Below the pieces are notes generated by a model, which did no database searches, was not told the DNA's origin, and saw only the letters and a program-made list of their open reading frames with translations. A stretch of DNA of 64,000 nt. It comes from Ornithodoros turicata. Lineage: Eukaryota; Arthropoda; Arachnida; Ixodida; Argasidae. Positions 20,305-31,560 of the stretch are shown here, piece after piece (within the stretch, counting starts at the first letter, position 1; each line of letters starts with the position of its first letter). The stretch is taken from the NCBI RefSeq assembly GCF_037126465.1, contig NC_088209.1, positions 124,001 through 188,000 of the forward strand, given 5' to 3'. The translations under genes were made by a program, and so were the position numbers.

Positions 20305-20396
20305 AACCGCTTACGTTCAAACTGGTTCAAAGTAGTTTCAGGTGGAAATCCTTTCATCAACCACTTGGGATTGCAGGCATTTTTCACCTGGGATTC
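20305..20396. mobile_element. Right half of the palindromic MITE split by the LINE
   Basis: GGTGGAAATCCTTTCATCAA and GCATTTTTCACCTGGGATTC mirror 14504-14562. The short unpaired centre (GCTTACGTTCAAACTGGTTC) lies next to the LINE insertion point. Confidence 0.8.
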
Positions 20397-20673
20397 ATTC
20401 CCAAAATATTTTTATTAAGAAGCATTTATGTCTGATTCTGATATGTGATTTGTTATCCCCTGGATACGTTTTAAGGATCAGCGTTGGCGGCGTCAAAGAT
20501 AAGCATAAAGTGACGTCTGTAATCATGCAGACTTCACAAAAATGGTAATTGTAACTGAAGTTCAATTACTAATTATATCCTCCAAAGGTACCTAACCTGG
20601 TATAGTTTTGGAGTAAACGAACATGTGCAGCTTTTACAAGAAATCGTCCCAAACAATAAAGAGGTATACTCAC

Positions 20674-20857
20674 CTTCATCACCTTCCTTTTTCCGGGACC
20701 ATTCGGTGGGATACGAAAACCCGATGGCAGCCAAGTCGCGTTCGAAATCTTTTAAACAACTCTCAGATTCAACATATCCATGCCAACACGTCCGATTTTT
20801 TCGCAAGTCGTGAACGTGCTTCTTCAGCACCTGATATTCATCACAGTCCACATTCAT
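20674..20857 (-). CDS. Possible first coding exon of an unknown gene
   Basis: An ATG at 20857 opens a frame reading MNVDCDEYQVLKKHVHDL and, later, CLKDFERDLAAIGFSYP. It ends at a good donor GAAG|GTGAGTAT at 20674/20673. The frame is hydrophilic with balanced charge, unlike a random frame. No family is recognised, and no downstream exon is seen before the MITE/LINE at lower coordinates. It could be the first exon of a host gene or of a transposable element. Confidence 0.3.
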
Positions 20858-22929
20858 CCCCTAGCCTTCTTTCCGGGAAAAAGCAGCGAATCAAGCCTGG
20901 TAGACAAGTGAACACAAGCGTTGTACAGCACCTCAGCAAGACGCAAAACATCTACTGGAGACGCCGCTTCTCGCGCGCGTCTAGTCCCGGCGTGTCATGT
21001 GCTGCGCGCGGTCGGCATGCGGTGTCAGATTTGGTTTTTCTTAATTCTTTACCCGCCGCGCGTCTCATGTTTTCCCCGTTAATATCCCCTGCTGGCCTGC
21101 ACTTTGGCGTTTCTTCGTCTATTTCACGTGGTCTCTAAACTCTGTCTCTAACTATGCTCAATGTTGCAGCAATTTTTGCGCAGGTGGGTTTCCTGCACGA
21201 AACAGTCCTTCGCTTTATGGTGCGTTTTCCCCTTTACCACTGCGTGCTCCGCAGGAAAGCCAGCAACGAAGGCCACGAGTAGCAGTCGACCCGGTCACGT
21301 GACGCGGAGGCAACGGTCACATGATCGGAGAGGCTCCGCCCACGTGACTCAGGTTACAGCCGAAAAGAGCCTCCCGCGAAAAGTGAGCAGATATTTCGAA
21401 ACTTTGTCAACCAACGCTGGAGCGCGCATCCTCCTTCGGCCAATGGGCATCCGTCATGATGCCTGACGATGTAGTAATACCACGTGACTGTGACGTGATT
21501 TTATTTTTCTACTGCCGCAAATGCGGGGAGCTGTGGAGGCCTGGTTCGAGTCCTACAGCTGGCTAACCTTTTCAGTGACTTTCATCTTTCAAGCTACTTC
21601 CCGTTCCATCGCTTAAAGCCACAGGATATATCCAGGGGAATGAACGTGTAGTATATTTCTATTGTCGGGAAAAACTCACGTGACCTCAGACGTCGGGCCA
21701 ATCGTTGGGCCTCGGTAGAGTAGTTTTTTGCTTTGTTTTATTTTGTCTCCATGGGTGACGCGTGACGTAAAGCGACGCTGCCGAGGGGTTCGCTTTCCCT
21801 TTCCCCTCTGTTCTCTCCCCGCTTTGGCGGTTCTGGATTTTCGTTCGCATCCAGTGAAATAAATAAAGCGCGGAAGCACAAGGTGCTTTATTTTTCAGGA
21901 TTGGTATTTCCAAATCACACATATGCAGTCTTCTGTATCTGCGCCAAACACGAACTTGATATGAACATTGTTTCTGAAGTTCGAGTAATATGCCGAAGCA
22001 ACTTCACATTCACTGTTAGCTGATGTCTAAAGTGGAAGACTTCACAGTAGATCAGTAAATTCACTGCACAGGCACACACAATCACAAATCCAGCATGACA
22101 GGAAACATGTCCATATCCCTTTGCTGCTTGTATAGTGTCACGTGTCAAGGCTGACCCGTCACAAAGGAACCTGTGCAGCTGCTAAGCCAAAAGATGATGT
22201 TCCAACCACTCAGGGTGGCATATCAATTCTATTGCGTCCATGCTGATGCTTTTCTGAAGCAGATATGAGTTGAGCAGTACCTAGTTGATACCTGAGCAAG
22301 AAAGACCAGAACAGGGATCAGAAAACGTGAAAACTAAAAATTCTACCGGCCGAAATGCTGAGTATATGCCACAGGTGCGGTGCTATGCTACGCTAAGAGG
22401 CAGAATGGAATAGGAACTGACTTACCTGCCAACGAGTGGAAAAACACAGTTTTGATCCTTCTTGAATCGTTGTCGCGCCAAGCAAGCGAAGCAGACCTGC
22501 GCCTTCCACTTATCTATCACTGAATTTACTTGCAGAAGTATCCAAGAGGATTCAAGTTTTGCAGAGTCGGTATCGACGGGCACTAAAAGCCATCCAAAGC
22601 GGTACCGGCAAAGATGCTTTGCGTGCGTCCCTGATGCACCATATTTCGAAACTTTACGGCGAGCTGCTCCGGCACCCCAGACACGGCGGTGCAGGTGCAG
22701 CTGCAGCGGTGCCCGCTTTCCCGCGCCACGAAAAGGTTATAATTTCAAACCGACCAATGAGCGCTCGCATACCAGGGGAGCGGCCGCAGGAGCCAATGGG
22801 ATGCTCTCGGTAGAGAACCCGCGCTTCGACGTAAAAATTTTGACGTTTCATGACGTTTGATGACGCGAAAGGCTCGCAGCGCCTCACTTTAGTCCGCAAA
22901 GGAACTGGCGAGTTTCATTCCCTTGATAT
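20858..22929. other. GC-rich to mixed intergenic region with dispersed repeats
   Basis: 21330-21380 is inverted relative to 11585-11625, and 21542-21590 repeats 11893-11940 (B-box GGTTCGAGTCC). Between these and 22929 there are only short frames with no recognised domain. Confidence 0.4.
21542..21595 (+). repeat. Dispersed SINE-like fragment with Pol III B-box (also 11893-11946)
   Basis: GGTTCGAGTCCTACAGCTGG, CTAACCTTTTCAGTGACT and TCATC are shared with 11893-11946. The B-box and T-arm-like pairing (GTGGG/CCTAC in the other copy) suggest a tRNA-derived origin. No A-box is recognised in either copy. Confidence 0.5.
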
Positions 22930-22937
22930 ATCCATAT
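22930..22937. repeat. Left 8-bp target duplication of hAT element (ATCCATAT)
   Basis: Exact match to 25786-25793. Confidence 0.85.
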
Positions 22938-25785
22938 CAGCGTTGCCAAATTTGGGGAAAAGTCGCTAAATTTAGCGGATTTCGGGGTTTGTTTAGCGAC
23001 AAAATTTTGTATTTGGGATTAGCGGATTTTTTGGCGACTTTCTGATACATTCAGCGACTTTTTAGCGACACGAATATTCCTTCATGAAGTCAGGAAGAAC
23101 CGTGATTTTCTTGTCACATTTCGATAAATGTCAAGCTTTAGCTGGCGAAGAATAATACGAAACCGCGCCACCTTTCGCCACCCGTAACTGCTCAGAGCCA
23201 ACCCCAGGTCACGGCCCAAGCAAGCAATGGCCGATGGCCGACGGTAGGCAAAAGGTCGGATGAGAGTTGGCCAGCGACTCTTTCGGCCATCCAACGTTGG
23301 CGCAACGTTGCATAGTGATAGGCAGAGCGAGGATTGGGAAGCCGTCGGCCACGGTACAGATCCATATCAAGAAACGACCTCGTTGGCCAAGCACTTGCCA
23401 AAGCTTAGACCAATCTCGCCCGGGTGAGAGGGAACCGGTCTGGTCTAGCTCTGCATAAGTTCGACTCTCAATGGACCAAGGGAATTTCTCAAAACTAAAG
23501 CACTAAGAAACAAAAGCGTTACCTTAATGGCGATTTAATGCGACAAGCAATTCATCATTTCGGTGTTGTTTGTGTACGCGCCAATTTAAACTTAGACACC
23601 TCACCCTTCATTTTGACCCACACGCGGACAGTACTCTCGAATTTCAGGAACCTCGCGAGACAAGCTACGTATAGTATTTGTTTCTCCCCAGGAAACAAAT
23701 GCCATTCCGAGTTTGGTCGTACTGTGGTCTCGAGGATCTTACGAGCTTTTTCTTCTTCTTCTTCTTACACTTTTAAACACCCCTCTATTTCTTTCTTTTT
23801 TTTTTTGCATTTTGAAGCGTCGTGCTCACTGCCCGTTGTGGGAAATATGAGCAACAAACAAATCGTGATATATCGTTACCTTACGCCGCGTGACAATTTA
23901 GTATGAAAAAATAAGCGACGCTGCAGGAATGCTTTGGTCTGTATCTTGGCACAAGCTTGGCACAGCGTAGGCTGGCCAATGCGTGGCAAACCATTGGCCA
24001 AGGTACAGATCCGTATCAAGAAACAAGCTTGTTCGCGGATGATGTACCAAGCAAGGCCAGGTAGGCCAGCCTAACTATAGCCAAGCTTGGCCCAACCTTT
24101 GTTCGTTGCTTGGGGGGGAGCTCAGCGTCGTGCAGTTTCGTTTCTACTCTTCGTAGCGCTAGTTTCTATGAGCTGCTTGCAGTTTGCCCCTTTTCTGACG
24201 CGCCGCTTTGACTAGACGCAAGTTCCAAAACGCGTCCTGAGCGAGACCAGAAGTATTCCGCAAGAGCTTGGTGATGCTGCAAGTATTCAATGGCCAGCTG
24301 AGTCCAGTCAGACTGTAATACAAGGGCCCAGTGCATCTATTGCAAGTGTGAGATTTATGCGACGTTGTCATACGTAAAGCAGCTAGGTCACAAAATAGAC
24401 GAGAAGGCATTGGAACCTTTTGCAAGCAATAAACAAACCACGTTCGGTGTTCCCGATGACAAAACCAGAAAAAGTTCTGCAAAAGATGTTCAAGGTTCCG
24501 AATTTCATTTACTTTCTCTCCTTCTTATCCACTCAGACTCATTTTATTATGTCCTATCTTGGCCATCGAGCATACTCATTCGCTGAAACATCCTGGTAGG
24601 TCTGTCACCACATTGTTACATTACGTGCAACGAACAAAAAGGGCATAGTAGCAGCAGCGACTTCTTTAGCGACTTTCTGTTTAAAGGGACGGTCTCGTAC
24701 ACCCTGGCCCATCCACAAAGCGTACCATTCGATTCCTCATTGCTGAAAACGTAATACTGTGAATTCGCTCGTCCAGAATCGTCACGGTTATTAAATAAAC
24801 GAATTAAGTTGATAAGAACAGTGCCAGCACATTGCGATTTCTGTTGGCAACAGCGATATCCGCTACGATGGCAGACCGCCTATTGGATCAGCGCCTCCTC
24901 GTCTGCTCTCGCGCCTTTTTGCAGCGGTGAGAGCAGACGACTTCCAAAAGGTGCTCGAGGATCACGGCGACGGCAATAAATTTGCTGCATGTGATCTGGT
25001 CAAACGAAAGACGCGTATTGTAAAATGTGGCCGAACAACAATGTCAATACGTCTCGCATCTTCATTTCGAGCGGGAGTTTACGTGGATGACTCCACGTAA
25101 TAAAGGCAGTTGACGCTTATTTACTAACTTGTCTCGTATCGTTCGGTATTTTGAGCACTTCTAGTTCGTCTTACCTGCGAAAAGAATATTCCGTATGGAA
25201 GTGGTGGAAACGTAACCCGGTTGTATAACAACTCTTTTGTCGACGACAATGTGACGAAAGTGGATATAGAAAAGCACCTGTTTGGAGTCACATACTCGAA
25301 GCATCTTCAACAAAAGGTCTGATTGTCACACGCGTGCGTGTACTCCGCACGTTTCGTTCACGATGCATATGAGGTAAAAGACGTTCTGCAAACACGATAT
25401 GTACGGACGCAGCTCAAACTAAAAGATGTCGACCGTCACGCAGTCAACTGTTAGCGGCAACGGTGTCCAAAGAACTGGATACGCGCAGTATTGAAATGTA
25501 GGTATTACTTTGTTGATAATAGCCAAAAGTGATGTGTACAGAAATTGTCGGCACCGCACGAAACGGCAGTCCCGCGTACCTCGGTAGTATTGCGAGAAGG
25601 AAGTGCTTGATCCAGCAGGCTACATCAGTTTGTTTTGCATATAGCCTCTCTAAGGTATTCTCCCTACCGGAGCAGTATATCGCCAAACTATGCTCAATAA
25701 TGTTGTCTTGTACCCCTTCAGTAGCTAGTAGCGACTTTTCGGGTCGCTACTAGCGACTTCCTGCGAATGAGATTTGGCAACACTG
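22938..25785. mobile_element. hAT element, 2.85 kb, TIR CAGCGTTGCCAAAT
   Basis: The left end CAGCGTTGCCAAAT and right end ATTTGGCAACACTG are inverted repeats of CAG-type hAT form, flanked by the exact octamer ATCCATAT. Subterminal regions repeat AGCGACTTT / AAAGTCGCT motifs (for example 23034-23070 and 25726-25760). Those repeats are likely transposase-binding sites. Interior frames are short and broken. No zf-BED or dimerisation motif is recognised, so it is non-autonomous or strongly decayed. A related end lies at 4275-4385. Confidence 0.85.
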
Positions 25786-25793
25786 ATCCATAT
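25786..25793. repeat. Right 8-bp target duplication of hAT element (ATCCATAT)
   Basis: Exact copy of 22930-22937. Confidence 0.85.
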
Positions 25794-25962
25794 CCATCCC
25801 AGCGAGTCGTATGGTGGACCAACGGTGATGTGAAGTGCGAACGTTTCCTTTTATTAACCGTACTCTTTTACTAACGTTAGGTGATCTGATGTTTATTTTT
25901 TTTTGGCTAGGAAGCGCGTGGTCAAACGCGCTATCCGCCCGATACAAAGGGTATAGCCCCCA

Positions 25963-26290
25963 CTATCATCATCATCATCATCATCATCAATCCATCCAGC
26001 ATCTTTCAAAATGGCAGCTCCCGTTAAAAAAAGGTATTGTTTTCACGGGAGGCGCTAAATCCTGAGGGGTATCATTCGTTGTGTTCGTACGCCTCGGCGG
26101 CGGTGGCTATGAATGTAGTGCCCTGGTCAGCGCATGAAGACATCAATTGTTCTCAGTCGTCGGTTTCACGCTGTCGTAGGTGGACGTGTGTGTGTTGTGC
26201 TCTTGTGTTTGCAGGCGCACTGTCAATAAAGGATCATCATCATCATTATTATTATTATTTATAATATTATATATATATATTGCATGTTAT
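25963..26290. repeat. Two (ATC)n / (ATT)n tails and a (TA)n run
   Basis: (ATC)n lies at 25966-25990. AATAAAGGATCATCATC followed by (ATT)n lies at 26226-26258, and a TA run at about 26268-26280. The AATAAA plus microsatellite layout resembles the 3' ends of short retroelements or of a 3' UTR, but no element body is recognised. Confidence 0.5.
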
Positions 26291-26439
26291 GAAAGTAAAA
26301 TAATAAAATGTGGACGACAGATTACAAGAAAGTTAAGAAAAACTAGTTTATTTGGTGGGTAATCTAACACAAAGATTATAATATGCTATGAAGAGTTTAA
26401 AAGAATGGTCGACGTTTTGACAGTGGCACAGTCTGCATC

Positions 26440-26462
26440 CGGACAAAAAGGACCTTTTTGTC
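26440..26462. repeat. Perfect short hairpin GGACAAAAAGG / CCTTTTTGTCC
   Basis: Eleven pairs flank a single central A. On the minus strand it sits between TGACGAGCT and AAAACGTCGACC, a layout resembling degenerate Penelope-type hammerheads. That reading is only suggestive. Confidence 0.4.
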
Positions 26463-26660
26463 CTGAGCTGTGAGCTCGTCAAGTCACCAAGGTGACTTTT
26501 TTTCGTAGTTCCCGCCACATGTTATGCTATGTTGAAATTAATTATTATTATTATTATTAAAAGGCAGCAGGCAGGAAAAAAAATTGTTTCCTAACACTAA
26601 GGTACGCCTTTCCAGTCTACATTTTGAAATCTTTTGGCATTCAGTCAATCAGTTTTTCAG

Positions 26661-26822
26661 GTTTCAGGTTTACTGCTCTATCATCAATTGGGAATAAGCC
26701 AGTCAAGCAAAGAGCAAACAGGTGATGCTTGCACTATAGCTGCACCTGCGTACGATACTACAAGTCAGGTTGAACCAAAGTCTGATGCCATTCAGTGCAC
26801 TGGCGTGATAAAAACCGAGCAG
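26661..26822 (+). CDS. Possible internal exon, unknown gene
   Basis: The stretch begins after an acceptor-like TTTTTCAG and ends at the donor GAGCAG|GTACGT. The phase-0 frame is 54 codons, containing SQSSKEQTGDAC and VEPKSDAIQ and ending KTEQ. It is acidic and Ser/Thr-rich, like linkers of regulatory proteins. The next candidate exon (26881 onward) follows in the same phase. No domain is recognised, so this is tentative. Confidence 0.28.
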
Positions 26823-26880
26823 GTACGTGTGTAAGCGTCCTAGGTAATGTGTCACTAATATTCTAGAACATGTTCAGCAG

Positions 26881-27029
26881 GTTGAATGCATTGACGGCAC
26901 TGAAGCGTATGGTTGTCCAAAAGATGAGGTTCCATCACCTGAAACAAAATGGTCAGGGCTCCAAGTCTCGTGTTTACCTTTTAGTAATGTATGTTTCACA
27001 TTGAACCAATCTTGTATGGCATTGCACTA
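26881..27029 (+). CDS. Possible terminal exon continuing from 26661-26822, unknown gene
   Basis: After the acceptor-like TGTTCAGCAG at 26880, phase 0 gives VECIDGTEAYGCPKDEVPSP and continues to a stop at 27029. The intervening intron would be only 58 bp, short but possible. No family is recognised. Confidence 0.22.
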
Positions 27030-27571
27030 AATGGAGGAGAGCCAGCAGCGGTGGCATTTTCGGAGTATTTAACCAGGAATATTCGATATGTAGCATTTAA
27101 TTTCAAAGGAAATAGTGTCTCGTTCTTGACGATCCCTTCGACGTAGTTTCCACTGATATGTCTAAAAATTTATCAGTTTACAAATCACGTCTGCGAGGAT
27201 TTAGGGGAAAAGTGATTTCTGACGTAATATTGTTTTTGTATACAATATGCAACAAGCACGTAGCGCCGCTACGCATACGAGTGTTCCCGCAACATACAAG
27301 TTCGCCAAACCACATGTCAGAAGACAGATCTGTGTCATAAATTTTGCTTACACCCACGAGGGTCTGTACGTGTAATAACCAAGATGAAAGACAAAATTCT
27401 AAGCATGGCAGAAATGTTAACAAGAACAAGTGGCAGCACCACGTCCTGCATCACATGGGAGTGTGGGCAGTTGCACAGTAAAAGTATAAAAGGAAAAAAA
27501 AAAGTGTATGTGTGCAATGGGTAACACATTGAGTCGTGTATAGTGTATGTTGTTGGGTATGCATACATGTA

Positions 27572-27765
27572 CAGCTCCCGTCAACCTTAATATTAACACT
27601 GAAAAAGTTCAGTCTCATTTCCAGGCGGGATTACAGCCGCACTGGGGAAATTAACACTAATTTTGTTCAACTGAGATTTCCTTATGTCCCCAAGGGTTGC
27701 TAGAATAGCACCCGGTAGCTTGACTATATTGTTTCCAGTGTTATTATTAAGGTTGACGAGAGCTG
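27572..27765. mobile_element. Tc1/mariner-type MITE, 194 bp, TA duplication
   Basis: The left TIR CAGCTCCCGTCAACCTTAAT, extending to TTAACACTG, is mirrored by CAGTGTTATTATTAAGGTT and GACGAGAGCTG. TA lies immediately outside both ends (27570-27571, 27766-27767). No coding frame. Confidence 0.8.
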
Positions 27766-28073
27766 TACGTCTGCAGATGCAATGCTGTATTTCTCAGCCT
27801 GGGGATCCAAACAGGTTTACGGCACAAAGCACATTCCTGGTGCAAGAAGGAAGACCTCACAGGTGACAGATCGCACATGCAGCTATTGTGCAGCAGCTGT
27901 CTCCAATCTGTGGCTGAGCACTAGTTCTGGACCCCAAGGTGTGTCTCCACACGTCTACCTTTGATCTCACTGCGCTTGGAAAAAAATCCCGCAAGTCATC
28001 TCTTGGAACCAGTGTGAGCTGACTGTTGTAGTTTTTGTGACTTTTGTGAGGCAGCAGCCGAGACAATTAAAAC

Positions 28074-28704
28074 GAGGGATGTGCCAACCGATTCGGCGAA
28101 TCTACGAATCCTAGGCAGGGATTCGAGATTCAGGAACCCCAATCCGAGTGCAAACCCCAATCCAAGTGCCCAAAACGGCGAATCGAATCTTTGGAATCCA
28201 CCAACCATGCTTGTTCCTTTCTTTTTTCAAATTGGCGCCACTGGAGTACGTCGAAAGCCTCATTGGCTGGTGGGTGTTTTCTTGTTTGTTAATTTACATT
28301 ATCTGAACCGCAAGAGTTCAGGCAGGAACTGTTACATTAGAAGTTTAAAAGTAATATTGTTTTGCTTTTGATTGTCGCTTTACCTTTCTCGAAATAATTC
28401 AGACTTAACGTATTTCTTGTCGTCGATGAACAATATGGTAAATAGGTTCAGTAAACCGTATGGGTTTACTTTCTCCCGAAAACCCCAAAACTGAGCTTTT
28501 TCTCATTTTTTCATTAAACGAATGTATATCATATTCTGCTTCAAGACACTTTACAGTAGGAGTTTTTTTTTTTTTTTCTTGGCTTTTCAAACTCTTTTTA
28601 AGGAATGGATTCGAAAGATTCGAAATTCGTAAGATTCGTGGATTCGCAGAACCTTCCTTGGATTTGGATTCGGATTCGCAAAATTCTGGATTCGTCCTAT
28701 CTCT
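28074..28704. mobile_element. Non-autonomous element rich in GATTCG, 9-bp flanking repeat
   Basis: AATTAAAAC occurs directly on both sides (28065-28073 and 28705-28713). The ends GAGGGATGTGCC and CCTATCTCT are loosely inverted. Both subterminal regions are crowded with GATTCG / CGAATC repeats. This resembles hAT-type non-autonomous elements, but the exact boundary is uncertain by one base. Confidence 0.6.
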
Positions 28705-28879
28705 AATTAAAACATAGGATGATGAACATTACAACAGAGTGACAGTGCGGGATAAAGCAATGCTGTTTCTTTTATGTTGTATTATAAATGAACCTCCCTC
28801 AAAGTCTCGCCATGCAAGACAGAATGTGAATAGAGCCTGAAGTTTCTGTGAAGTATACATATTTTTTTCTAAATTTGGG

Positions 28880-29194
28880 GGGTAAGAATTGGGTAACTAG
28901 ATGTGTGCACTAAATTTGTGCGAATTCGCGTGAGAAAACCTCCAGTATGCTAAATTCGAGGATAAATCTGGCTCGGTTACTCAAACTAACTGTAGTGGAC
29001 TTGTACAAACGGTGATATAACTGCATTTGCAGACAAACAAGTAAGTTCCCTTCAGTCATTCCTACAGGCATCCCAGTGAGGGCAATTCGCCGGGTAAAAA
29101 TTGGGTTTCACACTGAAGAAGCAACCTTCAATTCGGGGTGCAAATTCGGTGAAGAGGCGGGTAAAATCCTAAAACTTCAGGCTCTAATTGTGAA
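28880..29194. repeat. Fragment of the TTAGGGTCT-TIR repeat family
   Basis: 29160-29194 (CGGGTAAAATCC, AAAACTTCAGGCTCTAATTG) resembles the right end of the element at 33332-34280. AAATTCG and GGGTAAAAATTGGG motifs recur inside. No clean ends were found. Confidence 0.4.
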
Positions 29195-29630
29195 TGTCAC
29201 GTGAACATTACTCCTTTCCACGAATTCTCGAAACAACTCTCAAAACTTGATAGTTTCAGATTCTCAAGGAGTAGATGCTGCCATCGCGAGTCCATCCATT
29301 TTTCTCCCAGGAACAGTGAGCACACCTTCCCGGTGTCTGTTACACTTGGAAGACTGCCGGCAGCTGTGCTGAGGAGCAAGGTTGCGAGATGAGAGACAGA
29401 TTGAGGATTCCATCACACCATACTTCTCAGGACTATAAATAGGGCTGAGTGCTGGTAAGTACATTTGTACCTGCAGATGTTCCTCTGTGAACCTGTGGTG
29501 TGCGGTGCAGGTATATGTAATATCTTCGAAAGCTCCGCGTGTCACTGTAGCTGTTCAAGTATTCATGTTCGTCAGTGTTGCCTCAACATAAAAATTGTAG
29601 CGTGCACAACCCGCAACCGCTTGGTGATAA

Positions 29631-29870
29631 CTTATTTTGATGTTGGGAAAAATTCCAATATTTGAAAAATGTCGAATATCGGCTTTTGAATATGAATCAA
29701 ATACTGGAATATTGTACTAGTATTAGTATTTGAAATTTCAAATATTTGCCCTTATTTTGATGTTTGGAAAAATTCCAATATTCGAAAAGCGTCGAATATT
29801 GGCTTTCGAACGCGAATCAATATACTGGAATATTCTACTATTTGTATTTGAAATTTCAAATATTTGCACA
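29631..29870. repeat. Tandem repeat, 120-bp unit x 2, AATATT-rich
   Basis: Units 29631-29750 and 29751-29870 both begin CTTATTTTGATGTT and end TTTCAAATATTTGC. They differ at scattered bases. Each is dense in AATATT / GAATAT words. Confidence 0.8.
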
Positions 29871-31199
29871 CCTCTGCTATAATTTAATTTGATGACAGTT
29901 CTGCATCACGTAAAGAAACAATATTTTCGATAATACAGACACATGGATGAGACACAGTGAGGCACATGGATTCTAATGTGGTTGTGGCCACACTGGGATA
30001 AGAACAATTTTTTTTTTACTCTACCGTAGATAAACATCGTATAACTGGCCACAACATCTGGGTATCGGCTGTTGCTTGTAGCTACACATCCTGAAGATTA
30101 CATCGTCAACTTGACTACCAGGGCACCTCCCAGCAAGCTCTGATGTCCAGTGTTCAGCTGCCACTTACGAAGGTAGCTCAAGGCCTCATTCTTGCAAGAC
30201 CCAAAATTGTGGTCTCGGAAGCACGCTCTTTTGCCCTATAAATAGGCTTGCCGTAGTTCCTATGAGGACGCCCACAAATGTGTGCACATGTTCATTTCGT
30301 GGATACGGAAATGTTTTAAAATAAAGAGCCACGTGCTGTTCATTGGACCGGCACAAACTTGCAGGGATGACACGAGCTCAAGTTCATATCGGCACTTTAA
30401 TGAGAAAAAGGTCCTCAAAACATCTGTAACCATATGCAATGCATTCCTGGCTACCAGTACATTCACCAAAGCTGGCTGGAGTAATTGAAATATGAAAGGG
30501 CCACTAATACACAAAAACAACTTGCTCTCAAATGAAAGTCCGTGTTTCAATTAGTATAATGTAAGCAAAATTAGTTCACATGGCGCTACCATTTAGAAGA
30601 AAAACACAATGAAAACAGAGCTATCTGTGGCGGCAATGAGTGGTATCCCCAAGAGGCAAAGATTGGCAGCATCCAATGACACAGCAGGAGAAGCGCGCGC
30701 ATGCGTATCGTGGGCATGTAGATTTGGAACGGGTCCGACCATTGTGTTTCGTATATGCGTGCAGCATAATGCGCACTGCTGATTTTTCAATACCAATTCA
30801 CTGAATTGTTGCGCACAACAGTTTTCGCGAATGTTCCACTGAAAACATTTATCTTGACATCCTTCGGACGGTGATGCCAGTCCGCTTCGCAAAGAGCACA
30901 TGTTTTTCACAGCGACTGCTCCACGGCATCGCACGCGCAGTATGGACTTAAAACATGGATGCACGAGCTGAAACGACATTCACTGCTTGGCACCGAAGCG
31001 AGAAAGAGTCCGGTATAATTTCGATTGTTTCTCAGTAACGGAACCAAAGTTACGAATTATGATAACGAGTACGAAATTAACACAGTGTGTAGCGTATTTT
31101 CAGGTGAACTTGTTTCTGCATTTTAGTGCCCCAGTAAGTCCATATCGGTAGTTTAACGGGAAACAGGTTCTCAAACATCTGTAGCCATATGAAATGTAC
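29871..31199. other. Intergenic, one diverged internal duplication
   Basis: About 30380-30455 and 31138-31210 share TCATATCGG / CCATATCGG, the GGTCCTCAAAACATCTGTAA-type block and CCATATG in order, so they are diverged copies of one repeat. No gene is recognised; the longest minus frame (30593-30979) has no domain. Confidence 0.45.
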
Positions 31200-31204
31200 C
31201 TCAT

Positions 31205-31560
31205 ACCTCGTACCTCATTTGTCATAAAAAACAACTCCAGAGCGTGCAGAGAAAAGCAGCTCGATTCATTTGCAACGACTTCCATTCAACAGCATCTGCA
31301 ACGAGTTTGTTTCACAGATTGAGGTTGCTCCCACTTGAAGAACATTTTAAGGTACTCCGTCTAAAACAGCTTTTTCACTTATTTCATTCTCATTATCCAT
31401 TCCTGGTGGATGATGCCTTAGACTCAAGACATAAACATAACTTTGCGTTGCAACCCTTTTTAGTTCACACAGAAATTTTTAAATTCTCATTCCTTCCACG
31501 TACAGTTGAGGACTCGAATGGTCTCCCAACTGCGATCACAACAGAACAAGACTGCAAAAT
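31205..31560 (+). pseudogene. LINE ORF2 C-terminal fragment
   Basis: The frame reads KKQLQSVQRKAARFICND, then LRLLPLEEHFKVLRLKQLFH and, later, FKFSFLPRTVEDSNGLP. This is the conserved tail after the reverse transcriptase domain in CR1/L2/Jockey-type LINEs. The fragment lacks the RT core and has no visible tail, so it is an internal remnant. Confidence 0.7.

Noticed and set aside
22462..22860. 132-aa plus frame, Arg/Ala-rich
   Set aside because: The sequence is GC-rich and low in information, no family is recognised, and the frame looks like a composition artefact.
25963..25990. CRISPR-like or coding (ATC)n repeat
   Set aside because: A simple trinucleotide microsatellite with no spacers. 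No CRISPR array exists in the window.
30593..30979. 128-aa minus frame, Cys-rich
   Set aside because: Cysteines do not match a zinc-finger pattern and there is no supporting splice or promoter signal; probably chance.
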